DNA of 64,000 bases from an uncultured Algibacter sp. (GTDB taxonomy: Bacteria; Bacteroidota; Bacteroidia; Flavobacteriales; Flavobacteriaceae). Positions 35,289-43,259 of the stretch are shown piece after piece. Under the pieces are notes generated by a model. It searched no databases, had not been told where the DNA came from, and saw nothing but the letters and a program-made list of their open reading frames with translations. Location of the stretch: contig CANMQH010000006.1 of the NCBI GenBank assembly GCA_947499935.1, forward strand, positions 62,001 to 126,000. The letters are read 5' to 3'. Within the stretch, counting starts at the first letter, position 1; every line of letters starts with the position of its first letter. The translations under genes and the position numbers were made by a program.

Positions 35289-36788
35289 ATGAAAAAATAT
35301 AAACATTATTTAGTTTTTGGCATCACATGTATGGTATTGACAGTATTTTCATCATGTGAGCTTTCAGAAGAAATTGATGATTTCGAACCTTTATTTTCAT
35401 TGCCCTCAGAAACAGGTATTTCCGATGAAAATTCGGCTGAATTAGCTTTAACAGGGGTATACGCTCGTTTAAGAAGAGAAGAAACTGGGCCTGGTATCCC
35501 CGATTTTTTGATTTATCCGTCAATACTTAGCGGTGTAGCTGATGGCACTTTCTTTGGCACATTTCCAAGCCGGTTTTTCGTAGATGAGTTCCAAGGCGCT
35601 GCATTTTCTAGTGATGGAATTTATACAAAACTATATGATCTTATTAATAGAGCTAATCTAATTATTGAGAAAGTCCCTCAATTAGACAACAGTGTTTTCA
35701 CTAACGTTAATAGAAAAGAAGAAATTGTTGGGGAAGCTAAAATACTAAGAGCCATGGGTTATTTTTATTTATTACGTACTGTTGGACAATTTTATGATAC
35801 CAATTCTAATTTTGGAGTAAGTTTAAGAACAGATCCGCCAAGAACAACTGAAATATCCCCAAGAAGTTCGGTGGCAGACACCTATAGTTTTATTTTACAA
35901 GATTTGGATGATGCTCTAGTTTCGGCACCAGATTTAAGGGCAAAATTTTTCACAAATAAAACTTTTGCTAAAGGACTAAAAGCCAAGGTAATGCTATATC
36001 AAGGAAATTATGCTGAAGCCGCCAACCTCGCAAATGAAATACTAACAAACCCTAACCCTAACTTTACCTTAGCGCCAACTTATGACGAGTTATTTATAAA
36101 CACATCACCACAGCTGTTTGACAATCCAGAAATACTCTTTGGTCCAAAAGGAGAACCAGGTGCAGAACTTGGTATAGGTTTTAATTGGGGACTTACAACT
36201 GTTGTAAATGGTAAATTTTTATTTGAGGATTCTCAAAAATCTATGGATGTTAATGGACAAATTATCAGTTATGATGGCAATAGAGTGTCTAATCATTTTG
36301 GCAATCAAGGACCTTTCGGATTAGATACCGAAAAATATATAGGAGAAAGAGGCGAAGGAGGTAACGTGTACGAAATTCTATACATTTTACGTATGGCTGA
36401 GGTATATTTAATTTTTGCCGAAGCAAATGCCAGAAATAACAATAGTGTTACTACCGAAGCTTTAAATGCTTTAAATGCTGTACGTATTAGATCGGGTGCA
36501 ACTACTACCGGAGGAAATGGTTTTGAAACCTATCCTGCTACTATTTCTCTACAACAATTTTTAGAGGCAGTACGTATTGAAAAAATGATAGAAATGGCAG
36601 GCGAAACAGGTGAAGAGTGGTTTGATTTGGTACGCTACGATTATGCCGATGGTTTTGGTACTGGTTTTCAAGTATCGGATGTTGTACCAACAGCAACAAA
36701 TCCTGACTTTTTCATTTTAAGAATAGAACAAAACATTATAGACCGATCTAACAATATCATCGTACAAAATCCTGGGTATGATTTTTAA
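35289..36788 (+). CDS. SusD/RagB-family surface lipoprotein
   Basis: 499 residues. Lipobox with Cys23 (VLTVFSSC). SusD landmarks are a helical TPR-rich core: AKILRAMGYFYLLRTVGQFYD (about 153-173), a PRTTEISPRSSVADTYSFILQDLDDAL segment, and a C-terminal VRIEKMIEMAGETGEEWFDLVRYD. It starts 15 bases after susC, so the two are one transcript, and it forms the lid of the SusCD import complex. Sequence alone does not show the ligand. Confidence 0.94.
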   Translation: MKKYKHYLVFGITCMVLTVFSSCELSEEIDDFEPLFSLPSETGISDENSAELALTGVYARLRREETGPGIPDFLIYPSILSGVADGTFFGTFPSRFFVDEFQGAAFSSDGIYTKLYDLINRANLIIEKVPQLDNSVFTNVNRKEEIVGEAKILRAMGYFYLLRTVGQFYDTNSNFGVSLRTDPPRTTEISPRSSVADTYSFILQDLDDALVSAPDLRAKFFTNKTFAKGLKAKVMLYQGNYAEAANLANEILTNPNPNFTLAPTYDELFINTSPQLFDNPEILFGPKGEPGAELGIGFNWGLTTVVNGKFLFEDSQKSMDVNGQIISYDGNRVSNHFGNQGPFGLDTEKYIGERGEGGNVYEILYILRMAEVYLIFAEANARNNNSVTTEALNALNAVRIRSGATTTGGNGFETYPATISLQQFLEAVRIEKMIEMAGETGEEWFDLVRYDYADGFGTGFQVSDVVPTATNPDFFILRIEQNIIDRSNNIIVQNPGYDF

Positions 36789-36826
36789 TTAAAATAATGT
36801 GAAACAAATAATTTTTGAAAAGTTGA

Positions 36827-36862
36827 AAAGAAGGGTTGTTCAGTTCTACAGCCCTTTCTTAT
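36827..36862 (+). terminator. Intrinsic terminator after susD
   Basis: GGGTTGT (36833-36839) pairs with ACAGCCC (36848-36854) with one G-U, flanked by A-rich and T-rich arms (AAAAGAA and TTTCTT). It lies about 40 bases past the susD stop. Confidence 0.6.
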
Positions 36863-36891
36863 AATTATATTAAGCTATTTTTTGTAGTCTT

Positions 36892-36963
36892 ATACCAATT
36901 GAACTTTGAATTTGGTATAAAAACGAACATTTTACTATATCGAATTCAAAGTTTAGATGGTAT
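36892..36963. repeat. 72-base imperfect inverted repeat in the susD-redoxin gap
   Basis: The 21-base arms 36892-36912 and 36943-36963 are complementary with three differences. The inner 11 bases AACTTTGAATT and AATTCAAAGTT are exact. The outer ATACCAA can also pair with TTGGTAT (36912-36918). Similar ATACCAAT words follow the stops of redoxins 1 and 3 (near 29700 and 38327). The element may be a small dispersed repeat or a leader structure. The rest of this 350-base gap holds no recognised gene. Confidence 0.5.
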
Positions 36964-37140
36964 TAAAATGATGCTTTCATAAAATTATTAACTAAATCAT
37001 CAAAAAAGACATTGAGTCCATAGCTAAAAACTATTTAACATTAACAAATACTTTTAAGTTTAAATTACAACACTCTATATTAATGTCATATATATATGCT
37101 AAAAGTTAAGAACATGACGAGATACGATATTATTCAATCA

Positions 37141-38325
37141 ATGAAACAGTGGTATTCTGCAATCCTATTTGTAGTGCTTTTTTTCTTTATGCTAGCTTGC
37201 AATTCGGGTAATAAACATAGTGGTTATACAATTACAGGTAAAATTAATGGCGCTGAAAATGGTCTAGTAAAAATTGTACAAACTGATTTAATGGGTAAAC
37301 CTCAAAAAATTATTGATAGCACCCAAATGCTTAACGGTGTATTCAAATTTAAAAACAAAATTGAGCACCCAGACCTGTACACTATCAATTTAGGCAAACA
37401 AGGTAATATTAACCTATACCTTGAGAACAGTAAAATACATATTGAAGCTAGCCTTATTGAGAAAAGAGATCGTTTCTCACCAATTAATGCCACCATTAAA
37501 GGGTCATCGCTTCAAGATCGTTTTGAAGCTTATCAAAAAGAGATTGATTCAATTAGAAATTCACAAGAATATGCTGAACTTGATAGATTAAATAAAGCAT
37601 ACAATACCGCAGCAAGAGAAGGAAAAACAGAAGAGGCTACAAAACTCTATAAAGCATTAGAAAAGCTCAAACATCTTGGAAAAAAAAGGGCAGATCAGGT
37701 TAAACAGCAACAAATGAAATTTATTAAAAATAATGGATCTCTGCCAATAGCAACTAATATAATGGAAATTGGTTTTAAAACAAGTAGATTGTCTTTTGAT
37801 GAAATGACCAAAATAATAAATCTATTTCAAGGTGATGCCAAACAAACCAGAGCTTACCGTGTTATAGCAGAGCAATATGCAAAAATAAAACAAACACAGA
37901 ACGGAGAGAAAGCACCAAGTTTTACGTTGGAAACTAATGAAGGTAACGCTTTATCCTTAAACGATATTTCTCGTAAGTATATATTATTAGATTTTTGGGC
38001 TAGCTGGTGTAAACCCTGTAGAGCTTCTATTCCACATTTAAAAAAAAACTATGAAAAATATAAATCGGCAGGCTTTGAAGTATTAGCCATTTCAATAGAT
38101 GAAAGCCACGGAAATTGGAAAAAAGCCATTACAGAAGATCAAACCGATTGGATTCATGTAATCGACTCACGCGGAATAGGAAGCCGAGAGTCTGATGTAG
38201 CAAAATTGTACGTAGTACCTTTTATTCCCACCACCTTTTTATTGGATAAAGAAGGCACAATATTAGCTAAAAACCTAAAAACCGATGAATTAGATAAAAA
38301 ACTAGAAGAACTCTTTGGTTACTAA
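37141..38325 (+). CDS. TlpA-family thioredoxin-fold lipoprotein (redoxin 2)
   Basis: 394 residues from the ATG at 37141. Two upstream in-frame ATGs (37096, 37114) would add up to 15 polar residues ahead of a good lipoprotein signal (MKQWYSAILFVVLFFFMLAC, Cys20). A DUF4369-like domain runs over about 28-125 (GYTITGKINGAENGLVKIVQ). A long charged helical segment follows (about 130-200, rich in Glu and Lys). The thioredoxin domain carries W-C290-K-P-C293, and the cis-proline loop is FIPTTFLLD. It is homologous in layout to redoxin 1, but the active-site dipeptide is Lys-Pro instead of Gly-Pro, which may shift its redox potential. It is the first of two tandem redoxins after susCD. Confidence 0.9.
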   Translation: MKQWYSAILFVVLFFFMLACNSGNKHSGYTITGKINGAENGLVKIVQTDLMGKPQKIIDSTQMLNGVFKFKNKIEHPDLYTINLGKQGNINLYLENSKIHIEASLIEKRDRFSPINATIKGSSLQDRFEAYQKEIDSIRNSQEYAELDRLNKAYNTAAREGKTEEATKLYKALEKLKHLGKKRADQVKQQQMKFIKNNGSLPIATNIMEIGFKTSRLSFDEMTKIINLFQGDAKQTRAYRVIAEQYAKIKQTQNGEKAPSFTLETNEGNALSLNDISRKYILLDFWASWCKPCRASIPHLKKNYEKYKSAGFEVLAISIDESHGNWKKAITEDQTDWIHVIDSRGIGSRESDVAKLYVVPFIPTTFLLDKEGTILAKNLKTDELDKKLEELFGY

Positions 38326-38444
38326 TACCAATTATTATTTAAAATGAGACATAAATAATTTGAATTATATAACAAATAGTACCCTAGAAGATTGGATTAT
38401 GATATAAAAAATTGTCCAACTCTAAAAAAACAAAACGGCATAAC

Positions 38445-39632
38445 ATGAAAAAATCATTTCAGATAACTCTATTCGTAATTTTAAACTTAGTATTAATTAC
38501 ATCCTGTAAAACAGAAGAAAAACATCCTAATCTATTTACACTAGAAGGTGAAATTAAGGATTTAAAAAGCAATTTACTTTTTAGACATCCTGATAAAGAA
38601 TATACTAGAGACACACCCTATGATACCATTAAAGTTGTTAACGGAAAGATTAAGTTTTCAGATACTATTTCAAAGCTTAGTTTAATAAGTGCATCCCCAA
38701 GTTTGATGGGATTAGGCAAAAGTCTATTTAAAATACCAAAAGGAGGAGATGGTTATTTTCCTGTTAAGTCTTCCTCTTTAATATTTTATGCTATGCCTGG
38801 AGGTCATGTAACAGTTGCAGGAGAAGCTACAGATTTTATGAATGCTTACCCTAGTGGTAATAGTTATAATAATAATTTAGCAGCAATTAATAAAATAGCC
38901 TTTCCTAGTGTTAATAAAATGGGAAATATAGCGGTGCAAAATACTTATGAAACGGATTCTTTGAAAATAAAAGAAAATAATCAAAAATCAGAAAAAATTT
39001 CTGAAACCAATACCAATGCATTAATTACACATATTAAAAATAACCCGAAGTCTTTAGGGGCCGTTTGGTACTTAAAAAACATGTTGATAAGAAAACAAAT
39101 TCATCCTATAAAAGCAGGAGAATTGTTTAATACGATATCTAAAGAATTATCAGAACATGAAGATTATAAAAATATAGCTACTCGACTAGAAGCTATAAAA
39201 GCTACTGAAATTGGTGCTCCTGTACCTTCAATTAAAACAACATCCACACTTGATGGTAACGAATTTGACATCAATGCATTAAGAGGTAAATACGTCCTCA
39301 TCGATTTTTGGGGTATCTGGTGTGGTCCTTGTGTAAAAGAAATGCCAACTGTAAAAGCGTTTCAAGAAAAGCATGAAGATAAATTAATAGTCCTAGGTAT
39401 TAATGTAGGAGATACTAAAGAGAATATTAAAAAATTTATTAATGAGAATGGGTATACTTGGCAACATTTAGTAAACGATGATAAGAATATCTCAGATAAT
39501 TTTATGAACCGATTTAATGTTTCTGGTTTTCCAACAAAATTTATTATTGATCCAAGAGGTAACATCGTTAAAAAATATATTGGTGGTAGTGATGACGCTT
39601 TTATTTTTTTAGAAGCCCTTTTCGACCAATAA
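38445..39632 (+). CDS. TlpA-family thioredoxin-fold lipoprotein (redoxin 3)
   Basis: 395 residues from the ATG at 38445; the in-frame TTG 33 bases earlier adds a polar leader and is not preferred. Lipoprotein signal with Cys21 (LVLITSC). The N-terminal domain is DUF4369-like but divergent. The middle holds a charged helical stretch. The thioredoxin domain carries W-C293-G-P-C296, with SGFPTKFIID as the cis-proline loop. It ends the plus-strand series that starts with susC; 119 bases separate it from redoxin 2. Probably an outer-membrane or periplasmic disulfide reductase. Confidence 0.9.
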   Translation: MKKSFQITLFVILNLVLITSCKTEEKHPNLFTLEGEIKDLKSNLLFRHPDKEYTRDTPYDTIKVVNGKIKFSDTISKLSLISASPSLMGLGKSLFKIPKGGDGYFPVKSSSLIFYAMPGGHVTVAGEATDFMNAYPSGNSYNNNLAAINKIAFPSVNKMGNIAVQNTYETDSLKIKENNQKSEKISETNTNALITHIKNNPKSLGAVWYLKNMLIRKQIHPIKAGELFNTISKELSEHEDYKNIATRLEAIKATEIGAPVPSIKTTSTLDGNEFDINALRGKYVLIDFWGIWCGPCVKEMPTVKAFQEKHEDKLIVLGINVGDTKENIKKFINENGYTWQHLVNDDKNISDNFMNRFNVSGFPTKFIIDPRGNIVKKYIGGSDDAFIFLEALFDQ

Positions 39633-39672
39633 AGGTTTTTTAAATAAATAACCCTAAAAAAACCCTCATTGT

Positions 39673-39734
39673 AAATGGTAAGTACAACTTTTTGCAGAAA
39701 GTATGCTTTATTAAAAAAGTTGTACTTACCATTT
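39673..39734. repeat. 21-bp perfect inverted repeat abutting the tRNA-Pro 3' end
   Basis: Bases 39673-39693 and 39714-39734 are exact reverse complements (core GGTAAGTACAAC) around a 20-base loop. The outer end of the repeat lies two bases from the 3' end of the minus-strand tRNA. It could act as a bidirectional terminator or processing hairpin between redoxin 3 and the tRNA. It lacks a clean T-run outside the stem, so it may instead be a small palindromic element next to a tRNA end. Confidence 0.75.
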
Positions 39735-39736
39735 AG

Positions 39737-39811
39737 TCGGGATGACAGGATTTGAACCTGCGACCACACGACCCCCAGCCGTGTACGCTAACCGGACTGC
39801 GCCACATCCCG
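39737..39811 (-). tRNA. tRNA-Pro (anticodon GGG)
   Basis: Read on the minus strand the gene begins CGGGATG and ends CATCCCG plus discriminator A, giving a full 7-bp acceptor stem. The anticodon arm is CACGG-CTGGGGG-TCGTG, anticodon GGG. The T arm carries GGTTCAAATCC. The 5' GTGGCGCAGTCCGG block is the usual tRNA-Pro D arm. The 3' CCA is not encoded. Confidence 0.96.
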
Positions 39812-39875
39812 AATTTAAAAAGTTCTCAAAGAAAACATTTTTTATCAGATTTGAAAAATTTATCTGATGATTTTT

Positions 39876-39919
39876 ATAAAAAAAATGACTGTCTTAAATT
39901 TTTAAAACAGCCATTTTTT
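39876..39919 (-). terminator. Intrinsic terminator of trxB
   Basis: AAAAATG-A-CTGT (39881-39892) pairs with ACAG-C-CATTTTT (39907-39918) with one mismatch. Read on the minus strand it is followed by a run of eight T. A second small hairpin, ATCAGAT/ATCTGAT, lies at 39844-39868. The rest of the tRNA-trxB gap holds nothing recognised. Confidence 0.8.
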
Positions 39920-39987
39920 CATAAACACATCTTAACTATTTCTACTTCCTAGAAAATAAAAAGATGCGTTATATATATTATAATTAT

Positions 39988-40968
39988 TTAATTGTAATTT
40001 GATGTAGACACTTCAAAACTAGAATCTTTAGCAGCTAAATAGCGTTCTGCATCTAAAGCAGCCATGCATCCTGTTCCTGCAGCTGTTATGGCTTGTCTAT
40101 AAACATGGTCTGCAGCATCACCAGATACAAAAACACCTTCAACATTAGTTTTTGATGTTCCCGGTGTATTAATTATATAGCCTGTTTCATCTAAATTTAA
40201 AAAATCTTTAAAAATATCTGTATTAGGCTTGTGTCCTATAGCTACAAAAAATCCTGTTGCAGGAATCTCATGTTTTTTATTAGTTTGGTTGTTTTTTACT
40301 CTTACTCCAGTAACAACTTGACCATCTCCTAAAACTTCGTCGGTTTCGGTATTGAATAATATTTCAATATTTGGTGTATTGGTAACACGTTGAGCCATAA
40401 TTTTAGAAGCTCTAAACTCGTCTCTACGCACCAACATGGTTACTTTTGTACAAAGTTTAGACAAATAGTGTGCCTCTTCGCAAGCAGAATCTCCTGCTCC
40501 TACAATAACCACTTCTTGGTTTTTATAGAAAAACCCATCACATACGGCACAAGCAGATACACCTCCACCTAGCTTTAAATATTTTTGTTCAGAATCTAAA
40601 CCTAAATATTTAGCTGAAGCTCCTGTAGATATGATTATGGTATCACAATGAATTTCCTTAACATCATTAACCCAAACTTTATGAATATCTCCCGAAAAGT
40701 CAACTTTGGTTACCCAACCATCACGTACATCGGCTTCAAACCGTTCAGCTTGTTTTTGTAATTCTATCATCATTTCTGGACCAGTTACACCATCTGGGTA
40801 TCCAGGAAAATTCTCAACATCATTAGTTGTTGTTAATTGACCTCCTGGTTGCATCCCTTGATATAAAACTGGTGTCATATTAGCTCTGGCAGCATATATA
40901 GCTGCTGTGTAACCCGCTGGGCCAGAACCTATTATTAAACACTTTACTTTTTCTATTGTATCAGACAT
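39988..40968 (-). CDS. trxB: Thioredoxin reductase (NADPH)
   Basis: 326 residues. FAD-binding motif GSGPAG (14-19) near the N-terminus, redox-active Cys140-A-V-Cys143-D, NADPH-binding GAGDSACEEA (about 156-165), and a C-terminal FAD motif VFVSGDAAD. Length and layout are those of bacterial low-molecular-weight TrxB. It reduces cytoplasmic thioredoxin with NADPH. It stands alone with its own promoter box and terminator; its position beside three envelope redoxins may be chance, since those draw electrons through the membrane. Confidence 0.97.
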   Translation of the reverse strand: MSDTIEKVKCLIIGSGPAGYTAAIYAARANMTPVLYQGMQPGGQLTTTNDVENFPGYPDGVTGPEMMIELQKQAERFEADVRDGWVTKVDFSGDIHKVWVNDVKEIHCDTIIISTGASAKYLGLDSEQKYLKLGGGVSACAVCDGFFYKNQEVVIVGAGDSACEEAHYLSKLCTKVTMLVRRDEFRASKIMAQRVTNTPNIEILFNTETDEVLGDGQVVTGVRVKNNQTNKKHEIPATGFFVAIGHKPNTDIFKDFLNLDETGYIINTPGTSKTNVEGVFVSGDAADHVYRQAITAAGTGCMAALDAERYLAAKDSSFEVSTSNYN

Positions 40969-40991
40969 ATTTTATGTTCTTATTGTAATAA

Positions 40992-40999
40992 CAAAAGTA
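40992..40999 (-). promoter_or_regulatory. -7 promoter element of trxB
   Basis: CAAAAGTA on the plus strand reads TACTTTTG on the minus strand, an exact TAnnTTTG match, 23 bases before the trxB ATG. No TTG was found at the normal -33 spacing. Confidence 0.55.
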
Positions 41000-41150
41000 T
41001 GATTTTTGATAGTAAACTTACAGTTAAGTTATTAACAGTTCTTATCGGTATATAAAGGATAACTATAATCTAATGCTATTTTTTAAAGCTTAAGCAACTT
41101 GTATTCAATAGATTATTTACAATTCTACATTCTAGAATTTAGTGCATTAA

Positions 41151-41180
41151 AAAACCCACTCAAATTATAGAGCGGGTTTC
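41151..41180 (-). terminator. Intrinsic terminator of the SLC5 symporter gene
   Basis: On the minus strand AAACCCGCTC pairs with GAGTGGGTTT (one G-U) around TATAATTT, then TTTTAATG. It lies 22 bases past the symporter stop. Confidence 0.8.
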
Positions 41181-41201
41181 ATTGTATTTAAGAAATAACT
41201 T

Positions 41202-42821
41202 TTATCTAAATACTATATAGGTGCTTATTACAATCACACAAATAGCAATACCAACTGGTTTCACGTATTTCCAAGGTGTTAAATCTACATCTTTAGTATA
41301 TTCTTGGACATAATCTGTTTCTCTTGGTTTAAGTTTCCCAATAACTAACATGACTATTATAGCGATTATAAACGTTACAAATTGAGCATGTAAAAAGTGA
41401 GGAATTCCTATATCTGCAACATCTATACCATTTTCTTGTGCATTAGAAGTCATAACTCCAGATACTACAATATAGAGTACATAAATTAAAAACGATGTTA
41501 TCAACCCTACTTTAGCTGCTATAGCTGGCACTCGCTTAGTAACAAACCCTATAATAATTAAACTTAAAATAGGCACACTATAAAGTCCGTTTACTTTCTG
41601 TAAATAACCAAATAATCCATCTGATGCAAAATAAAGAAACGGCGCTACAATCATAGAGAAAAATGCTAAACCTATTCCAAAACGTTTTCCAACAGAAACG
41701 ACTTTAATCTCTGGAGCTTCTTTATTAATAAATTGCTTATAAATATCTATACCAAATAATGTTACACAACTATTTAATGCTGAGTTAAAAGAACTTAAAA
41801 TTGCTCCAAACATAACTGCTGCAAAAAATCCAATAAGCGGTTTTGGTAGTACCTCAGCAACCAATCTTGGGTAGGCAATATCGTTATTAGATAAAACTTC
41901 TGCACCCCATTTGTGGTATGCTATAATACCTGGCAAAACAACAATTATTGGACCTAAAATTTTTACTATGGCTGCAATGGTTAGTCCTTTTTGTCCTTCT
42001 ACTAAATTTTTTGCACCCAATGCACGCTGAATAATTTGCTGGTTACTCCCCCAGTAAAATAATTGTACCAACATCATACCCGTAAATATAGTAGCGAAGG
42101 GTATTGAAGAATCTGCTCCTCCAACAGCATTAAGTTTTTCGGGATATTTACTAGTTAATTGAGCAAGTCCCCCCATAACACTGTTATCTTCACTAATAGC
42201 CATTAAACCAAAAACAGGAATTAACAAACCACCAATTAATAATCCTATAGCATTGATACTATCTGAAACCACAACAGCTTTTAAGCCTCCAAAAATGGCG
42301 TAAATTGAACCAATAATACCAATACTCCAAACACATAACCAAACAGATTGCCACTCGGTAATACCCAATAATTCAGGAAGATTAAACATACCACTAATCC
42401 CTAATGATCCAGAGTATAATATAATTGGTAATAACACAATAGCATATCCAGATAAAAACAATCCGGATGTTAAAGCCTTAGTTGTAGCGTCAAAACGTCT
42501 CTCTAAATATGTTGGTATTGTAGAAATTCCGCCTTTTAAATATCTTGGTAATAAAAACACAGCAGTAATTACCATGGCTATTGCCGCTAAGGTTTCCCAT
42601 GCCATTACCAATATACCATCAGCATATGCACTACCATTTAACCCTACTATTTGCTCTGTAGACAAATTTGTTAAGAGTAAAGAACCTGCTATAACACCAG
42701 CCGTTAAACTTCGACCTCCTAAAAAGTATCCATCCGAGGAATTTTCATTGGTTTTACGGGTTACTAAATAAGAAATTATGGCCACTAAAGCCGTAAATCC
42801 TAGAAATGATAAAATTTGCAT
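41202..42821 (-). CDS. SLC5-family sodium:solute symporter, probably Na+/galactose (SGLT-like)
   Basis: 539 residues with about 14 hydrophobic segments. The SLC5 pattern is clear: GYFLGGRSLTAGVIAGSLLLTNLSTEQIVGLNGSAYADG (residues about 31-70), with the N-S-x-E-Q and W-E motifs that line the sugar site in vSGLT, then FGGLKAVVVSDSINA, FYWGSNQQIIQRALGAKNL and AILSSFNSALNSCVTLFGIDIY. It is expected to import a monosaccharide with Na+ across the inner membrane. It is divergent from the GntR-galMKT operon, so galactose is the likely substrate. A glucose or other sugar specificity cannot be excluded by eye. Confidence 0.92.
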   Translation of the reverse strand: MQILSFLGFTALVAIISYLVTRKTNENSSDGYFLGGRSLTAGVIAGSLLLTNLSTEQIVGLNGSAYADGILVMAWETLAAIAMVITAVFLLPRYLKGGISTIPTYLERRFDATTKALTSGLFLSGYAIVLLPIILYSGSLGISGMFNLPELLGITEWQSVWLCVWSIGIIGSIYAIFGGLKAVVVSDSINAIGLLIGGLLIPVFGLMAISEDNSVMGGLAQLTSKYPEKLNAVGGADSSIPFATIFTGMMLVQLFYWGSNQQIIQRALGAKNLVEGQKGLTIAAIVKILGPIIVVLPGIIAYHKWGAEVLSNNDIAYPRLVAEVLPKPLIGFFAAVMFGAILSSFNSALNSCVTLFGIDIYKQFINKEAPEIKVVSVGKRFGIGLAFFSMIVAPFLYFASDGLFGYLQKVNGLYSVPILSLIIIGFVTKRVPAIAAKVGLITSFLIYVLYIVVSGVMTSNAQENGIDVADIGIPHFLHAQFVTFIIAIIVMLVIGKLKPRETDYVQEYTKDVDLTPWKYVKPVGIAICVIVISTYIVFR

Positions 42822-43259
42822 AATTGTCTAGTTTTGTTTGTAAAAATTGCTTTTTTATTATTTTATTTTGTGTATTTGAGTAAATTAAATGTCTCTCATA
42901 ATAAACTTAAAAATATTTCATTGTATTGAAACCTTTCTCTTTTGATTAATTATTAAAAACCCATTGTGGCGATTTTGAGTTTATATTTAAACCTCTAAAT
43001 TCATTAAAGATTTTTCAAATTTTTGTTGCTTATGCATATAGTGACATTTTATTACTCTACGTATAGCTACCAAATATATAACTTAATTTAACCTATTGTT
43101 AGATAATTGTTTTTTTTGCATCATTCCTTGCATAAATTAAACCATATGAACTATTCTAACATGTCAACAAACAAAACGCTTATATCATTTAATAATATAA
43201 ACAAACTAGTAGGGTCTAGTAGGTTTATTGGTAAATAATTATATATTTGCTATCTCTTT
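42822..43259. promoter_or_regulatory. Divergent control region of the galactose genes
   Basis: 438 gene-free bases between the symporter (minus) and the regulator-galMKT operon (plus). Plus strand: TATATTTG (43242-43249) is an exact -7 box only 10 bases before the ATG at 43260, so the transcript would be nearly leaderless. Just upstream, CTAGTAGG occurs twice in tandem (43206-43213 and 43216-43223, period 10 bases), a candidate operator. Minus strand: CAAATATA (43071-43078, reading TATATTTG) is a -7 box for the symporter, giving a leader of about 240 bases. No conserved riboswitch was recognised. Confidence 0.5.

Noticed and set aside
31761-36788. SusCD of the carrageenan locus
   Set aside because: Opposite strand, separate ECF control and peptidase/redoxin neighbours make this unproven; kept as a question only.
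39752-39952. Plus-strand frame of 66 residues
   Set aside because: It lies opposite the tRNA-Pro gene and its flanking terminator.
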